Notes under the pieces: generated by a model
The model's input: only the letters and a program-made list of their open reading frames with translations
The model's database searches: none
Told to the model about the DNA's origin: nothing
Position numbers and translations under genes: made by a program
Source: Arenicola marina
Lineage: Eukaryota; Annelida; Polychaeta; Arenicolidae
Direction: 5' to 3'
Assembly: GCA_964019135.1 (NCBI GenBank)
Contig: OZ025256.1
Coordinates: 15,445,911-15,509,910 of the forward strand
DNA: 64,000 nt
Shown here: piece after piece, positions 1 to 12,300 of the stretch
Layout: each line of letters starts with the position of its first letter
Numbering within the stretch: position 1 is the stretch's first letter

Positions 1-1439
1 TGGTATCCTGACTATCTGTGACGTAGGCGTGACGTGTATGTTACGCAAAGAGTGAGACTGGGAACCAGACTACCTGCGCAAGAGCCAGGCGCCGAGGGGT
101 GGGTCCATTGCGGAAGGCATGACGATATAATTAAGAATATTTAAGAGATATAGCTGCCCAAAACGGATAGACGACATATTTTTCATTCATTTGCGCCACC
201 ACAATGACTAATATTTGTTACGACGGGACAACACGGCTGAGAAACTAACGTTTTTTTGCATTTCCTACGAAAACGAGACATTATGACGTCACATGGATTC
301 TCCCCGAGTGACAACGTTGGCGCCACGCTTCAAACAGAAAACTTACAAAGAATGAAGAACTTTGTCTTTTCGTGATCCAAAAGTGATACGAAAACATCCT
401 ACTCGTCTTAATTTACCTTTACCATGTGGTTTAATGACGCGTCCGTGTGTCGTTACTCCATGCGCTGCATATTTTGACAGCGGAATGGTTAAGTCGATCA
501 CTTGCTCTCGCCATTTTTGTTACCGCGGAGGCACGTGAAACTCTGTGACGTCACTCGCAGTTTGGAGAACTCGCGAAAGCCCGGGTGCAGGGCTAAATTT
601 AGAACGCTATTTTTAGCTTTCGAGTGTAGTGAAGACGGATTTTTCCTTGTATATTCCCAAAGTTCTGCGCTCCATCGCCTCCAAATATTTTAACGTCTAC
701 CTCCCATAGCCATCTTTAGTGAAATAGCACTCGTAGTCTTTAGAATAAACCTCGAAAGAAATTGACTTATAGCTGCCTATAGTTCAACATGGAGCACGTG
801 TGTTTGTTTGTCCCCAAAACTGAAGTCTCGCTGCCCGATCGCGAGAACTGTATAGCCCTATACCAATAAAATAAAGACAAGGAAGCGATTTGCATAAAAA
901 ACATGTCCCAGCGCTTCTCTACGAGGTAAACCGGTTACACCGGGGGATTTCCCGCATGGGCCCGTAGCGCCGCCTGCTGACATACTTGTCGCTTATCACT
1001 TTCAATAGCTGCACAAATGTTAGGAATGAAGTGCGGAATATCGCCGGTATTGTGGACATCAGCAGCTCTGTAAAGACACAAACTGTAGGTAAAGAGATAG
1101 TGTAAGGTATGTAGAATTAAAATATAATAAGGATTTGACGCGGTATTCACACACAGACTGATGGTCAGATTGAAGTGGAGGGGTATGAAATCGCGGAGGA
1201 TTTGCAGGTTGCACTTCAGCCGAGCGGTAGCGAGGACGGGGTATATCAAGGCTAATTACATCTAAACGTCAAATCTATTCGCGTAGCATTATCGTAGAGA
1301 AGATCACAAGACAGTATGGCGGAGAACTATGGTCAAGGTAGAGCGGCAGCCAGCCAGCCAGCTGATGCGGTTCTGCAGTCAGGGCAGCGGATTCCAGTGA
1401 AAGCTATGCAGTAAACAGCATAGAAGGCTGTTGTGGTGA
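1..1439. other. No recognisable gene
   Basis: I see no conserved protein, RNA gene or repeat array here. The longest open frames are about 60 and 100 codons and resemble nothing I know. The stretch could be upstream intergenic DNA or the decayed flank of the Polinton remnant that follows. Confidence 0.4.
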
Positions 1440-2330
1440 TTTCAACCTGTTCTGTTTCAACAAGTGGATGTCAGCTTACAAGGAAACAAAATCACACAGA
1501 CGGGAGTCAATGTTGCACACGAAGCATATTTGGATACTTTGCTTCACGCTAATGCTGACCAAGCGAATGGCAAGTTGCAATCCGAAGTCTTCTTTCTCGA
1601 TACTTCTGGGTTTATGGATGACGCCAGTCCTTTATCCACCAATGGAGGATTAACACAGCGCTACGCTCTGTTCCAACAAGGGAAGTGGGTGGAACTCCTC
1701 GGGCAACTAAGAGTCGACTTTTTGCACCAAGAAAAATATTTGTTGGATAACGTGGATATGGGACTACGATTGTGGCTTAACAAACCTGATTTCTATCTCA
1801 TGACTCCCGAGACGGATGAAGGTTACCGACTGCAACTCACAGGCGTCATTTTCCACATATGCAAGGTCAATGTAATCCCTCAAATTATTGAAGCGCATGC
1901 AGACGTGTTGCAGACAATCACTGCCAAGTATCCCTATTTGAAAAGGGATTCTAAAAGATATTCTCTTTTACGAGGAGAGAATTTGTTCGCCTTCGAAGAC
2001 ATCTTTCAAGGAAGAGTACCTCAGAAAATTACCATTGCCTTGGTGAAATCGGTTGCCTACAACGGAGATTACCAGCAGAATCCCTTCAACTTTATCCATC
2101 AACAATTAGAGCAACTGACTGTGATCGACTGTCAACGATGACCCAACACCCTTTCGTACGTAAACACTAACTTCGCACAAAAGCACTTCAGGGATACCGC
2201 ACTCTGTATATGTCAGATGACACATCCCCTGCACTCATTCCGAGAAGAGACTACCCGGCGGGATACAGTATTTTCCATCTTCCCATTCAAGCTGTTTACG
2301 ACCCCCAGAACTTCCCCCGACAGCAAGCGG
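1440..2330 (+). pseudogene. Decayed Polinton/Maverick-type capsid gene (F54H12.2-like)
   Basis: The reading frame is open from 1440 (just after a TGA at 1437) to a TGA at 2139-2141. It gives about 225 residues after VDVSLQGN. The order of conserved blocks (LQG, a DTSGFMDD-like block, NPFNF near the end) resembles the invertebrate F54H12.2-like family carried by Polinton/Maverick elements, where it is a virion-structural-type protein. Homology seems to continue in another frame from about 2170 to 2330, with a GYRTLYM-like block, so at least one frameshift separates the halves. The N-terminal part is missing, and no polymerase B, integrase or packaging ATPase is seen nearby. This is an isolated, broken fragment. 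The family call rests on memory of the family pattern. Confidence 0.65.
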
Positions 2331-2331
2331 G

Positions 2332-2501
2332 TGGGTTAGAGCGCTCGCCTTCAATGCTGTGCATGGCCACCTGACAGCCGGGTTTATACGGTACGATCAT
2401 TTCTTCAACAGTCGTAACAACGGTTGAAGCATCGGTTGGTCAACATTTCACACGGCTGTCAGGTGGCCATGCAGAGCATTGAAGGCGAGCGCTCTAACCC
2501 A
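2332..2501. repeat. Fold-back of two SINE-B heads
   Basis: Two 49-nt arms (2332-2380 and 2453-2501) are reverse complements with one mismatch, separated by about 72 nt. Each arm matches the tRNA-like head of SINE-B (GGGTTAGAGCGCTCGC...). They may be two head-to-head SINE insertions or one insertion followed by inverted duplication. Confidence 0.85.
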
Positions 2502-2660
2502 CTGAGCTATTTACATTGCCGTCTTCAGTCGTTCCGCCTGTATTAGGGCGATATCTTCGCTGTCATAATGAAAAACAATATCAACGTGATCATCTGAAGG
2601 CTGATTGGCTGACAATTCCCAAATCGCGAAGTTGATCGAAACTTTAGAACGCAAGAGAGA

Positions 2661-2770
2661 GCGAATATTTATGATGAAAAAGATACCCCTATAGAGCGGA
2701 CATTTATGATGAAAAAGATACCCCTATAGAGCGGACATTTATGATGAAAAAGATATCCCTATATAGCAGA
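2661..2770. repeat. 35-bp tandem repeat, about 3 copies
   Basis: The unit contains ATTTATGATGAAAAAGATA followed by CCCCTATAGAGCGGAC. Copies are nearly identical; the last has TATAGCAG in place of TAGAGCGG. Confidence 0.9.
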
Positions 2771-2992
2771 TATCCTAAAACTTGCGACCGGTGTGTGTGG
2801 GGGGGAGGGGGAGGGGCTCTAAAAATATGCTTTCATACAGCGGGTTGCCGCGAAAAATACCCTTACCGAGCGGATTTTGGCTGTAAAACGCCCTGACCGA
2901 GCGGGTTTTGGTGGTGATAAAAGGGTGGGCTTTACCGCGGACCCCCCCCCCCCAAACCCGGCAATGTATTAAGTAACCCCGACCCCTCCACC

Positions 2993-3104
2993 CGGGTAGA
3001 GGGTTACCCCCGGGGACATTGCTCCGCTCTTCTCTTCCTTCTCCCATTGAAGCGATATGACCAAAAGTGGTTAAAGCGTCCTGAATATACAACCAACCAA
3101 GGTA
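2993..3104 (+). mobile_element. SINE-B tail, 5'-truncated
   Basis: This matches the 3' half of the SINE-B family: GGGTTACCCCCGGGGACAT, then CCCATTGAAGCGATATGACC, then GGTTAAAGCGTCCTGAATA and a CAACCAACC end. Intact relatives lie at 35317-35572 and 58789-59044. It abuts the 3' end of the LINE fragment. The region just upstream (2781-2990) is pyrimidine- and G-rich sequence with a run of C. Confidence 0.8.
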
Positions 3105-3985
3105 ACTGGGCCCAATCTTGTTAATACTTTTGTAAACTTTTAAAGCTAAACCGCGCAACCGCTCAACGTTTAGCAACGGTCTACCCGCTTTCTTCCTCAA
3201 CTCTGTATATGCTGATCCAAAATCATTAAAAACGAATCTCATCGCACGCTCCTGTATCTTTTCAATTTTACGCATGTTTTTCATATCACAAAACATGCCA
3301 CACAACGGGACAATAATTAAAATGTGAAAGGATGCATGAATGAAATAATGTAAGTTTACATACATACAGTCAACATCCATGGTTTAGGCACCCTAGCTAA
3401 CACCTTGAGACATTTACCGGCCTTTTTGCACAAACTTGATATATGGCTGCCGAAATTTAATCTGGATTCTAGTTGAATACCTAGTAATGTTACTTCCTGT
3501 TCCGCTGCCAGTTCTGTACCAGAAAGGGGAAAAAACATCTAGCCTCACCTATTTCGTGTCTCCTCTCAAATACGATTGCTTGGTACTTACTTGGGTTGGC
3601 CTTCATGTAATTATCGATGAACTACGTTGTTATTTCCGATAACGCCTTCTATAGTGTTAAATTAGCCTTGTTAAACTCTTTACCTTGAGCCATCACAGTG
3701 TTATCATCAGCATAGTTATACTTACCGGTTTCCGGTGAGGTCGATACTATAGCAGGTCATTTGTAAATATGTTATACAGATGTGGGCCGAAAACAGATCC
3801 CTGTGGTGCTCCTTTCTTGGGAGAAGCCACTCGCTCCTATTATGTCCTACTTCTACCCTCTGTTCGCGGTTCGTAAGATAACTTGCAACAAGCGAACAAG
3901 ATTGCTTACTGGTGCCATAAACGGTCATCTTGGTCATTAGTCATTAATCTGTGGGGAAGACAATCTGTGTGCGACAGCGTCTACG
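3105..3985 (-). mobile_element. Non-LTR retrotransposon (LINE) reverse transcriptase fragment
   Basis: Read on the minus strand, several frames carry consecutive blocks of a LINE reverse transcriptase. A palm segment contains YLTNREQRVEVG; a YADD catalytic motif lies near 3705-3720; then come a GIQLESRLNFG block and the C-terminal IQERAMRFVFND region with LRGLALKVYKSIN. The blocks lie in at least three frames, so the copy is dead. The N-terminal endonuclease is absent. The sequence resembles CR1/Crack-type elements, but I cannot fix the clade. Confidence 0.85.
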
Positions 3986-5070
3986 GTCAAAGAACTTTAA
4001 ACTTTAGATCTATGGATGTATAAATTTTTTGCTACGGTATGGGACCTCGCATGAACATTAGGTTTAGCAGGAGCAGCGCCCATAGATAACGACAGCATTC
4101 ATTAACTGCTGCATAGGTCTAGCAGATTACCAATAGCGCCTTGAACTCAGAAGCGCTCAAGAAGGCTGTCCTGATGGCATCGGGCGTTCTGTCGCCTCCT
4201 GTCCCGAAGTAGAATGCCCACTCCGGTGCTGATGCTGTACTTATGCTGACATATATGGCCTCTCCCATTACGAATGCGCCATCGACCGAATTTAAGTAAT
4301 GAGTGGGAGTAAAATAAACTTATTAATACCTCGCTTTGAGCCAACCGTACAGTGTAAGGGAGAAACGTTCAAGCTCGCTGGGTCATATCTATTGATATTG
4401 GTCGCACTGGACCTTCCTTTACTTTACAAGAGCCAGCAAACGCTGAATGAACTGGAATAAGTTCCTTAATTGCTGCCAATGGCGGAAATTTACATGTAGA
4501 GCAGAGACAGTACAATGGAGGAGGGAATTCCTTTTTTCCGTTTTATTATTTCCAACACATGAGCCTCAACCCCGGTGGGGGGCAGGGGGGGGGGGAGGGT
4601 GGCACTCATGTCACATACAGTTGCCCCCCCCCACCCACCCCACCCCACCCACCCGCGACCAGGGGAGGTTTAAAAAGAAAATTAGGTAAAATACAAAAAA
4701 AATGGAAGGGAGTTCAAGCCCAGACTCTATATGAATGCCCGGGTCAACTGGCAGCAGTTCCATTCCGGGCCCGCCACCAGGCTATAATAGGCCCGTCGGA
4801 AGCCGTGAAGTCATAACGTCATGGAAGGGGTGGGAATGGGCTTGATCTGATTAATTCTCTAGGTGTCGCTTCCTTTCGAGACCCTTGGAGACCTATATCT
4901 CCTCGCATGTACTAAAAGTTATTTGTGCAGAAACGATAGATCACATTAGGTTTATCGGTAAGAATTAAGCCTTTATCAGCTGGATCAACTTATTTGGATA
5001 TCTTCAGTTTCGCATTGTTTTCGCCCCCCCCCCCCCCCCCCGGTTCCTTAATTGCCCACCACACACACCA
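3986..5070. other. No gene; low-complexity patches
   Basis: No conserved protein is visible. Positions 4573-4665 hold a run of G and a CCACCC-rich stretch, and 5023-5041 is a long run of C. Part of 3986-4340 may be older LINE sequence, but I cannot align it with confidence. Confidence 0.35.
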
Positions 5071-5638
5071 GGGGCGGATCCAGACTTTAGGGGCAGGGGG
5101 GGGGGGGGGGAATTACATTTCGCGATTACAGTGGTGGATTCAATGATAACAAATTAATTACATAACATAGTCTTAAAACCCCGTGTTGGTGACGGTGTCA
5201 GCCATGCAGTTTCTCTTACTCATGACAATTAACCGCCCAAGTATTCCCGCCGTCAGCCATTCATTCACATCGTCTGCCAAACCCCATCACAGTCAGGACA
5301 AACCAAGCATTCACATCGCCTGCCAAGCCCCGTCACAGTCATGACAAACCAAGCATTCAAATCTTCCGCCAAACTCTATCATGCTCATACCAAACCAAGC
5401 AATCAAACCGCCTACCGAGTCATGCAAGCATTCACATCGTCATGCCCTATCATTTTTATAAACTTAATCAGCCTACATTTTTTAAGGCTGTAACAGATCA
5501 AATTTAATTCTCCGGGGCTAAACCTGTCGGTGGTGGTGGGGGGGGGGGGGGGTCTTCTGCGGCTTGACCAGGGGGTGGGTGGGGGTGCTATTGCCGTAGT
5601 AGCCCCCCCCCCCCCCCCCCCCGCGCTGGATCCGCCAC
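5071..5638. mobile_element. Candidate MITE with GGCGGATCCAG termini
   Basis: The left end carries GGGGCGGATCCAGA. The right end (5623-5637) carries its near inverse, GCTGGATCCGCCAC. Such termini are common on short non-autonomous DNA transposons in invertebrates. Inside are long runs of G (5098-5110, 5539-5552) and C (5604-5622) and a 45-50-bp degenerate tandem repeat (5205-5445, motif CAAACCAAGCATTCA). I could not identify clean target-site duplications. Confidence 0.45.
5205..5445. repeat. Degenerate 45-50-bp tandem repeat
   Basis: Copies share CATGACAAACCAAGCATTCA followed by variants of CATCGCCTGCCAAGCCCC. About five diverged units lie inside the candidate MITE. Confidence 0.75.
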
Positions 5639-5949
5639 TACACATCCACCACGCAAGAAGGGAAGCGCTTTCGGGCGCGCTCTTGGATGAGCAGACAGTG
5701 CCCTCTAGCGACTGAAACGAATGGCGACAGAAGAGTGCACTAACTGATTCACACCCCAAATATCTACTACTTTGTGTCATCAAAATACGAGCTCGCAGCA
5801 TCTTTCAACATTGTAGCTCGTTGCAAAATGCAGGGCACCCATGCTCAGACCACCAGCATTCATCTTTTTGGTACCTTCTTTGATATGTAATCCTTTGCAT
5901 ATATTTAAAAACAGGTTACTCGTCCGTTTGATAGTATGCTCCGGCCTGT

Positions 5950-6000
5950 GAGCCATCTTGCGCATGCGTACCAATGATGGGTCGGTGCTTATGAAAATAC
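5950..6000 (+). promoter_or_regulatory. Probable TATA-less promoter of the CAMSAP gene
   Basis: Three motifs cluster about 270-290 bp before the start codon: GCCATCTT (5952-5959, YY1-like, the inverse of AAGATGGC), TGCGCATGCGTA (5959-5970, close to the NRF1 palindrome) and CCAAT (5971-5975). YY1 plus NRF1 motifs are typical of broadly expressed TATA-less animal promoters. The first exon follows directly. No transcript start can be read from the sequence. Confidence 0.5.
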
Positions 6001-6242
6001 TTGGTTGGGTTTGGTGGGTTTATGTCATTTATTGACCCTTTTGAATATTTTTCTTCTTTGAAACGATACTCGTGCAAGCGAGGAATATTCTTCCTCACGC
6101 GTTTCTTGTGTCTGCTTGATTTGATGCCAGAACGCTTCGTCCAAACTAAAATTATGGTGTGTCTTGCCGAGTACGATTTCCAGACAGTTGACTGGAATTT
6201 TTGAGTGGATGATGAACCTGTTGAAAATAACTGAAGCACTCA

Positions 6243-6323
6243 ATGATGGATAACTCGATTGATCAGAAAGCAAACGAAGAAATTCCAGAATTGATTCCAA
6301 TGGAGGATTACAACTCAAAGCAG
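6243..6323 (+). CDS. CAMSAP: CAMSAP exon 1 (start codon)
   Basis: This exon encodes residues 1-27. Two consecutive ATG codons (6243, 6246) follow an in-frame TAA at 6228-6230, so translation starts here. The end of the peptide, ELIPMEDYNSKQ, corresponds to the DLVPLDRYDAAR-type segment just before the first conserved block in vertebrate CAMSAPs. The donor is CAG|GTAACG, phase 0, which fits exon 2. The exon is small and lies 12.5 kb upstream of exon 2, so it is easily missed. Confidence 0.85.
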
Positions 6324-9300
6324 GTAACGATTGCTATCTTTCTGGAAACTGTGACTACCTATCATGTATTTGTAAGGAAACTTCTAAAATTATATTTGAC
6401 AGGTGACAGTCAGTGACTGGTGTGGTGACAATATCTGTGAGGTGACTTGTCACTTAGTGACAGACTTGGCTGGTGACATACGATCAGCATCATACGGACA
6501 GTGAAAAAAATTGATTGTGATTTCTATAGCCCAATATTGATTATGATTGTTACAGTTGTCTTCTCCCTTGTTGTAGTATAATAGTAACTAGACTTTTCAC
6601 CTGCAGGCTTTTTTTCCCTCTGCTTTTTTGCCACCACCGGGGAGTGCTCGTGCTAGCCACCAAGCCATACCCAGTTCAGGCTGTTTCACCTTAAAAAATT
6701 GGAGTAGAATTATTCTAGTTCTCATTCTGATCTACTGTTTATAGTAGAGCAATGTAAAAACAGAGGTATATATTGATAGAATATTAGTTAATTATTATAA
6801 GACAATTTTCATGGCAATATGTGATGTATCCAAAGTGACTATTAGAGCTTTTTTCTACCTATCCAGATGATTTTGTGTTGATCTGGCCACTATGACATTA
6901 TCCAATTCTCTCTGCCGTATCATAGCGGATGGAATAGGAAAAGGCTTTAATAGTTACTCTGAATACATCATATCTCCCTGTAAACAGAGCATTATTCAGT
7001 GAGTAGTCCTCTGAGAGTACTCTGGGTAGTCCAGAGTGTAGAACCCAATGTCCCAGACCTCCTTAAAATTATATAAAATGAAATATTGCACATAGTCCAC
7101 TCATTATATATGTATAATATGTCACCACGTTTCCTAACAGCTTAATGAAATGCAATACTTGAAATCTTTGTGCGATAAATGAAGCAGCATACATACCAGA
7201 ATCGCTGATTATTGCAATGAACAGGTACTCCATCCATTCAAACCACTGTTTTTAACATGGCCCCATGCTAAATCGTAGTCTTGCAAGCGAGCCGCTGTGG
7301 CTACCGCCAACAGTAGTTCCACTACTGGACCATGTGGACCCATTTCAGAGCAGACTATGTTACCGTAAACTGCCTATTTGAAGCCACATACATATTAGAA
7401 GCCACACCCCACTTTTGGCCTCAAAACTGGGTTGGCAGGCACCCAGAGCCATTTCCGGAAAACTACATATTATAAGCCGCACCCAGACTTTGGCCTCTCA
7501 ACCCCCCCCCCCCCTCCCCTGTATCCCTGCTTAATCCAGTCCCGCCAACGAAACCAATTAATTATTTATACAAGCAGTCGCGAGTATTAAACAGTAACAA
7601 CATTTCCCTCTCCCTCTCGGATCACACCTCTTTTCAGGTGTCACACCAGTGGCTGGCTCTCCTGGCCCCTACCAAGCCAATTAATTGTTTTTATATGCAA
7701 TCGCGGCTACTAACAACATTTACCTCTCCTTCTCCGATCGCAGTTCTTATCAATGTCACACCAGTGGCTGACTCTCCTGGCTCTTACTGCATGTTTATGA
7801 ATCACTGTCGTACCTACCCAGTATCAAGTTTCTGTCTGGCACAATTAACTTATTGCATTTGGTGCGAGGCCGGCGGCAGCTGTATCAATTTACACCACCT
7901 GAAACCTGGCCTCTGATCATTGGTCTACAATAGGTGTTGGCAGAGTCGTGTGGCAGTAGTAATGAATAACACAACCTAAGTAGCTCATTGTCAGTCTTGA
8001 TTGCCATGGTAACATAATGCCTGGGAAAAGAACATCTTACGACGCAGGTTTCAAGTTTCAAGAATTATCTCCCGACTTGTATGACGTTATGATGCAATAC
8101 ATTATTTTGGTAACAACGGTAATTTTCGTAACTAGAAAGGCAGATCAGAACTACATCAGTGAATTACCCTGAACAGCGAATGGGCTTTTGCTGTAAATAG
8201 CATGAATAGCTCATGTATAGTAGGTTTAGGGTTAAATTAAGGCTACGGTTAAGATTAGGGTTAATGGCATGAAAAAACATTGCATGTTGTTCGGGAATAG
8301 TGTAACTTGATACAGCTGCTGTCTTAGACTAAGTAGGCCAGATAGAAACTTGATACAGTGTAGGTGCGATGAGACAGTGGTTCTACAATCAGTGCCAAAG
8401 TAATTGGCTTTAGTCGCTAGATGGGATTATATAGGTGCAACGGTGGAAAAATTACCAGTTGCACAGTTCTGCTTACAAGTGTTTGCATTAAAAATAAAAT
8501 ATATGTCAACATATGTATCCATCCATGGTGATTATCTGTTTCTCTCAACAGGATCATTGGTCTGCACCATCCCACATATGATACTACATTTACAACTAGG
8601 CATTACTGATTTGTATTGTAGTGTAGCAGGTGTGAGGGTCTGTGAATGGGGATGTACCCTGGCCATTTCCAAAAAGGAACTTTTTTTGGAAAAGGTAGAA
8701 ACCCTTTACACTGCAATTGAATAATAGAATAACGCAATAGAACAAAATATGTGTGACCAAGAATAATACATGAACCATGTTATTTATGTCTTTAACTCTT
8801 TAATCACTACAGTTTGAGAAGTCAAAATGGAAACTACTTGAAACTCCTTTTGCTAGATGTTAAGAGTTATTGTCTAGCTCTGACAACCAGTCCTCATGAA
8901 GAGAAGTGCAGAAATGTTTATCACTTGGAGCTTGGCAGACCATGGATTCTTAGATACAAGGAGTTAATTGTCTACATGATTGGTGTTGCTGCATGCTGAT
9001 TTATTACAGTTTGCTCTGCTTAATTGCAACATCTTTTTGTCAGCGAAACAGTTGCGAATATATGGAGTTGGTGATTTTGACTGGGTTCAGAATGCATCTT
9101 CCACCTATATCGGTGGGTCTTTCTTCATCCTTGTGGAGTCCCTATCTGCAGTGATGTGAGAAATCGGCAATTTTGAAACAGCCGAACTGCTGGGGTATCT
9201 GCATTTGCGAGACCTTTTGGTCTTTGGGCCTGATGAATTTAACCTTGTCAGCGAGAGAGAGGTCTGTCCGCTTTCATTAGGCCATGATCATATGATGAAG

Positions 9301-12300
9301 CCATGTTTGGTGCCTGAAGACTTTATAGGCGACAGCCAGGGTATTAGCCAGACCCACCTGCCCGCTGGATGGGTGGGCAGTTTTTCTGACTGGTGGGCAC
9401 TCAAGTGCTGTTTACCCGCCTAAAAATTGCCTTTTGGCACTATATTGTTTAAGACTGCTTTTCTTGGCAGCAACAATTTTAGCTGGTAAAAATTTTTTTT
9501 GCTAATACCCTGGCGACAGCAGCATCTTCTATGTTATTACGTCCCACATCACACTGTCACATCGACTGTTAATCCGGTGACAACAACAAAGCTATAAAAA
9601 TGTCAAGTGTCAACTAATTGAGTGCATTGTCTCCATAAGCCCGCTAACAACACCTGGGTTTGGTGTCAAATGTTGCACTTATCCAAAACTCCCACCCATT
9701 TTCAGGTTAATTTGTGTTGCGTTTAAGCAGAATTTGCGATTAACCAAAATGCGAATAGGTCAGTGATAATGGTAGGAGCCAGTTGAGAGCCTGCAAGACT
9801 CGTTGCAAGACAAGGGCACCCTACCCCTCAACTACAGTGCCTAATTACACATACGTCTCCTTCCCCTTCCCTATTTTCTTATTGAATACGAATACATCCT
9901 CAGTGAGGGAGTGCCAGGGGAGCTGCCGTGGCCAACATGTAGAGGTTCAAATCTTACTGTTGTCTAAGGCTGTTTGATCCTTTGATCTTGTTTCCCCTGG
10001 GTTCCTTGATCTGGTGTAGAACTACATGTATGCACATAGCCTAAAACACTAATCCGACCATCAATTTAGGTGGACTTACTATACAGCATATATACCCAGT
10101 AATCATTTTATACAAATATGTAATCAGATTATAGAGATACAAAATGAACAAACAATCTATTTACACTTTCCTATATCTCAGATTATAGAGATACAAAATG
10201 AACAAACAATCTATTTACACTTTCTTATATCTGAGCTTGTTTCTTGTACAGGGATGCAGCCACCCTCTTGCAGAAGCTAGCATTTGTCTGCATAAACTAC
10301 CTTGACAAACAGTTAACCTATCTCAGATTACTATATTATGCAGTGATTTACTTCCAATAGTCCCATCACCACCTGGCATATAAAACCACTAAGTGTATGT
10401 ATTGGTGTGTTACAGGTTGCCAAGTGTGACAAAAACAAATTCTGTAGCTGCTATTCCCATATATGTTATGTCAACTCGCTTTGTGTTATGATACTAGTAT
10501 CAAAAGAACTGTAAGCTGCGTTATAAAACTGCAGGAATTCATGAAGACAATTCTGGTTTGGCCAGAAACTTCAAGCTGCAGTGCCAAAGGCAGTTTACAG
10601 TAACCAAGGTTCAATGCCTTTTGTTATGAGTAGCAACAAAAAAAAAAGTGTAAATGCATTGAACTGGATCACACCTTAATGCATGTGTTCCTCATCGCCA
10701 AACCTACCCGAAATGATAAATCGTATAAAGATTTGTCAACTTTCATTATCAGTCTGTTTTAGTTATAAACTTTTCCAATTGAACGAATATTTGTTTGTTC
10801 TTTGAGGAGTAGTCCACAAGTTTTTTAAAATGTGGTATTGAGTGGGATTATTCACACATAACCTGGTAAAAATCATTTTTTACCTCATGATTTTTACCTC
10901 AGCATTGCTGATCTCCCTCTTACTGCATGACTGGCTTACGTCCTGATGAACCAAATCTATAGAGCTAAAGGGGATGTCGTGACTGAATGTAGCAGAAAGG
11001 GTACCGGTAATTATGGTCATTCTTTTGTGTATGGGCAAACCATTGTTTCAACATAGCTCACATATTACTCATGCCTATATCCTGCCTTATTATGCTAACA
11101 TAATAATTTATTTCCTGGGCTCGACCATGGACGATGAAATGTTATTATGAACATCGAGCTGTACTGTTTATTTAATATGGGTGGCTTACGTGTATGCGGG
11201 GGAACCTGGTAACAGGAACCAGCTGGGTGACTCCAACACTGCAGGCAAGGAGGAGTGGTGTGTGTTTCACCGTTGGCCCTTGACCTGAGGGGAGAGGCTC
11301 CAGTCTGTGCTGCTATTCCTCTGAGTCACTCATGGATTGATATCAATGAAAATTGGGGGAATAAGTAAGGTGCTGCGGCTGGGGGGTTGGGCTGTGGCTG
11401 TGGGCAGTATAGGAGATCAGCGGTAGCCAGATAATATGGAACCGGTGAATGACTGTCTGGGATTAGGGCGAAAGGATGCAGTCTCCAGATGTAAGAAGTG
11501 TCCAGCGTATAGAATGGCAATTTGACGGCCAGAAGGGAGAAGATAACTATGGCCTACTAGTGTAAGTAGTGTCTGGTTTTAATGAAAATAGGGCAGATTA
11601 ATTTGAGAAAAAAACACAGTCTAATGTTGCAAGATTTTTTAATCCGGGATTGAGGTTACGGTCTGTCTATCAGTTAAAAAGAAAGCGCAAATTCTACAGG
11701 GCAGGTGTCGAGCGAGCATTGGGGAAACCTGCTGTTAATTTTACCCAGGTTAGGGGCACGAAGGTAGTCTTCAAGATGGTGCCATATGAAATGTAGAGAA
11801 CCGCATCATATTACATAGACTTGCACAAAAGTGACCTTGGTGCTATCCGCTGTGGGCTATTCTGGGCTTCAGGAGAATCCACTTGTCTTGTGAACGGAAC
11901 GTTGGACCAAACGATTGAGAATGAAGGGCCGGGAAATCTGCGGAACCACTGTCTTTGGCGATTCCCTATATATCCGATAAATCCTTAATCTTAAGGCAAG
12001 AAATATGAGAAAAAAACATGCGATGTAGCCGGTATGGCGATTGTACTTCGTACTAAAAAATCATGAAAACTTGCTTCTTTGCCCGTAGCGGATATGCAGA
12101 CTCGTTGCCCCTGTAACCAGTTAACCGTAATATCTGAGGAATTTACCCAATGTGATACATTAAGCACACTGTCGCTCCTGAATCAAGGACATCGCCATTA
12201 AGACGTCAACGCGTTCGGCTTCCGCGGCGAATCCGAATCGGAGAAGCCGTAAATAGTAACTGTAAGGAACACTGTTGTACACACATTACATGAAGCTGGG

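Noticed and set aside
8222..8270. Telomere-like TTAGGG words (interstitial telomeric repeat)
   Set aside because: Only three degenerate, irregularly spaced words occur; too few to call a telomeric array.
8404..8724. 106-codon frame in intron 1
   Set aside because: No similarity to a known family, no usable splice context, and ordinary intron composition.
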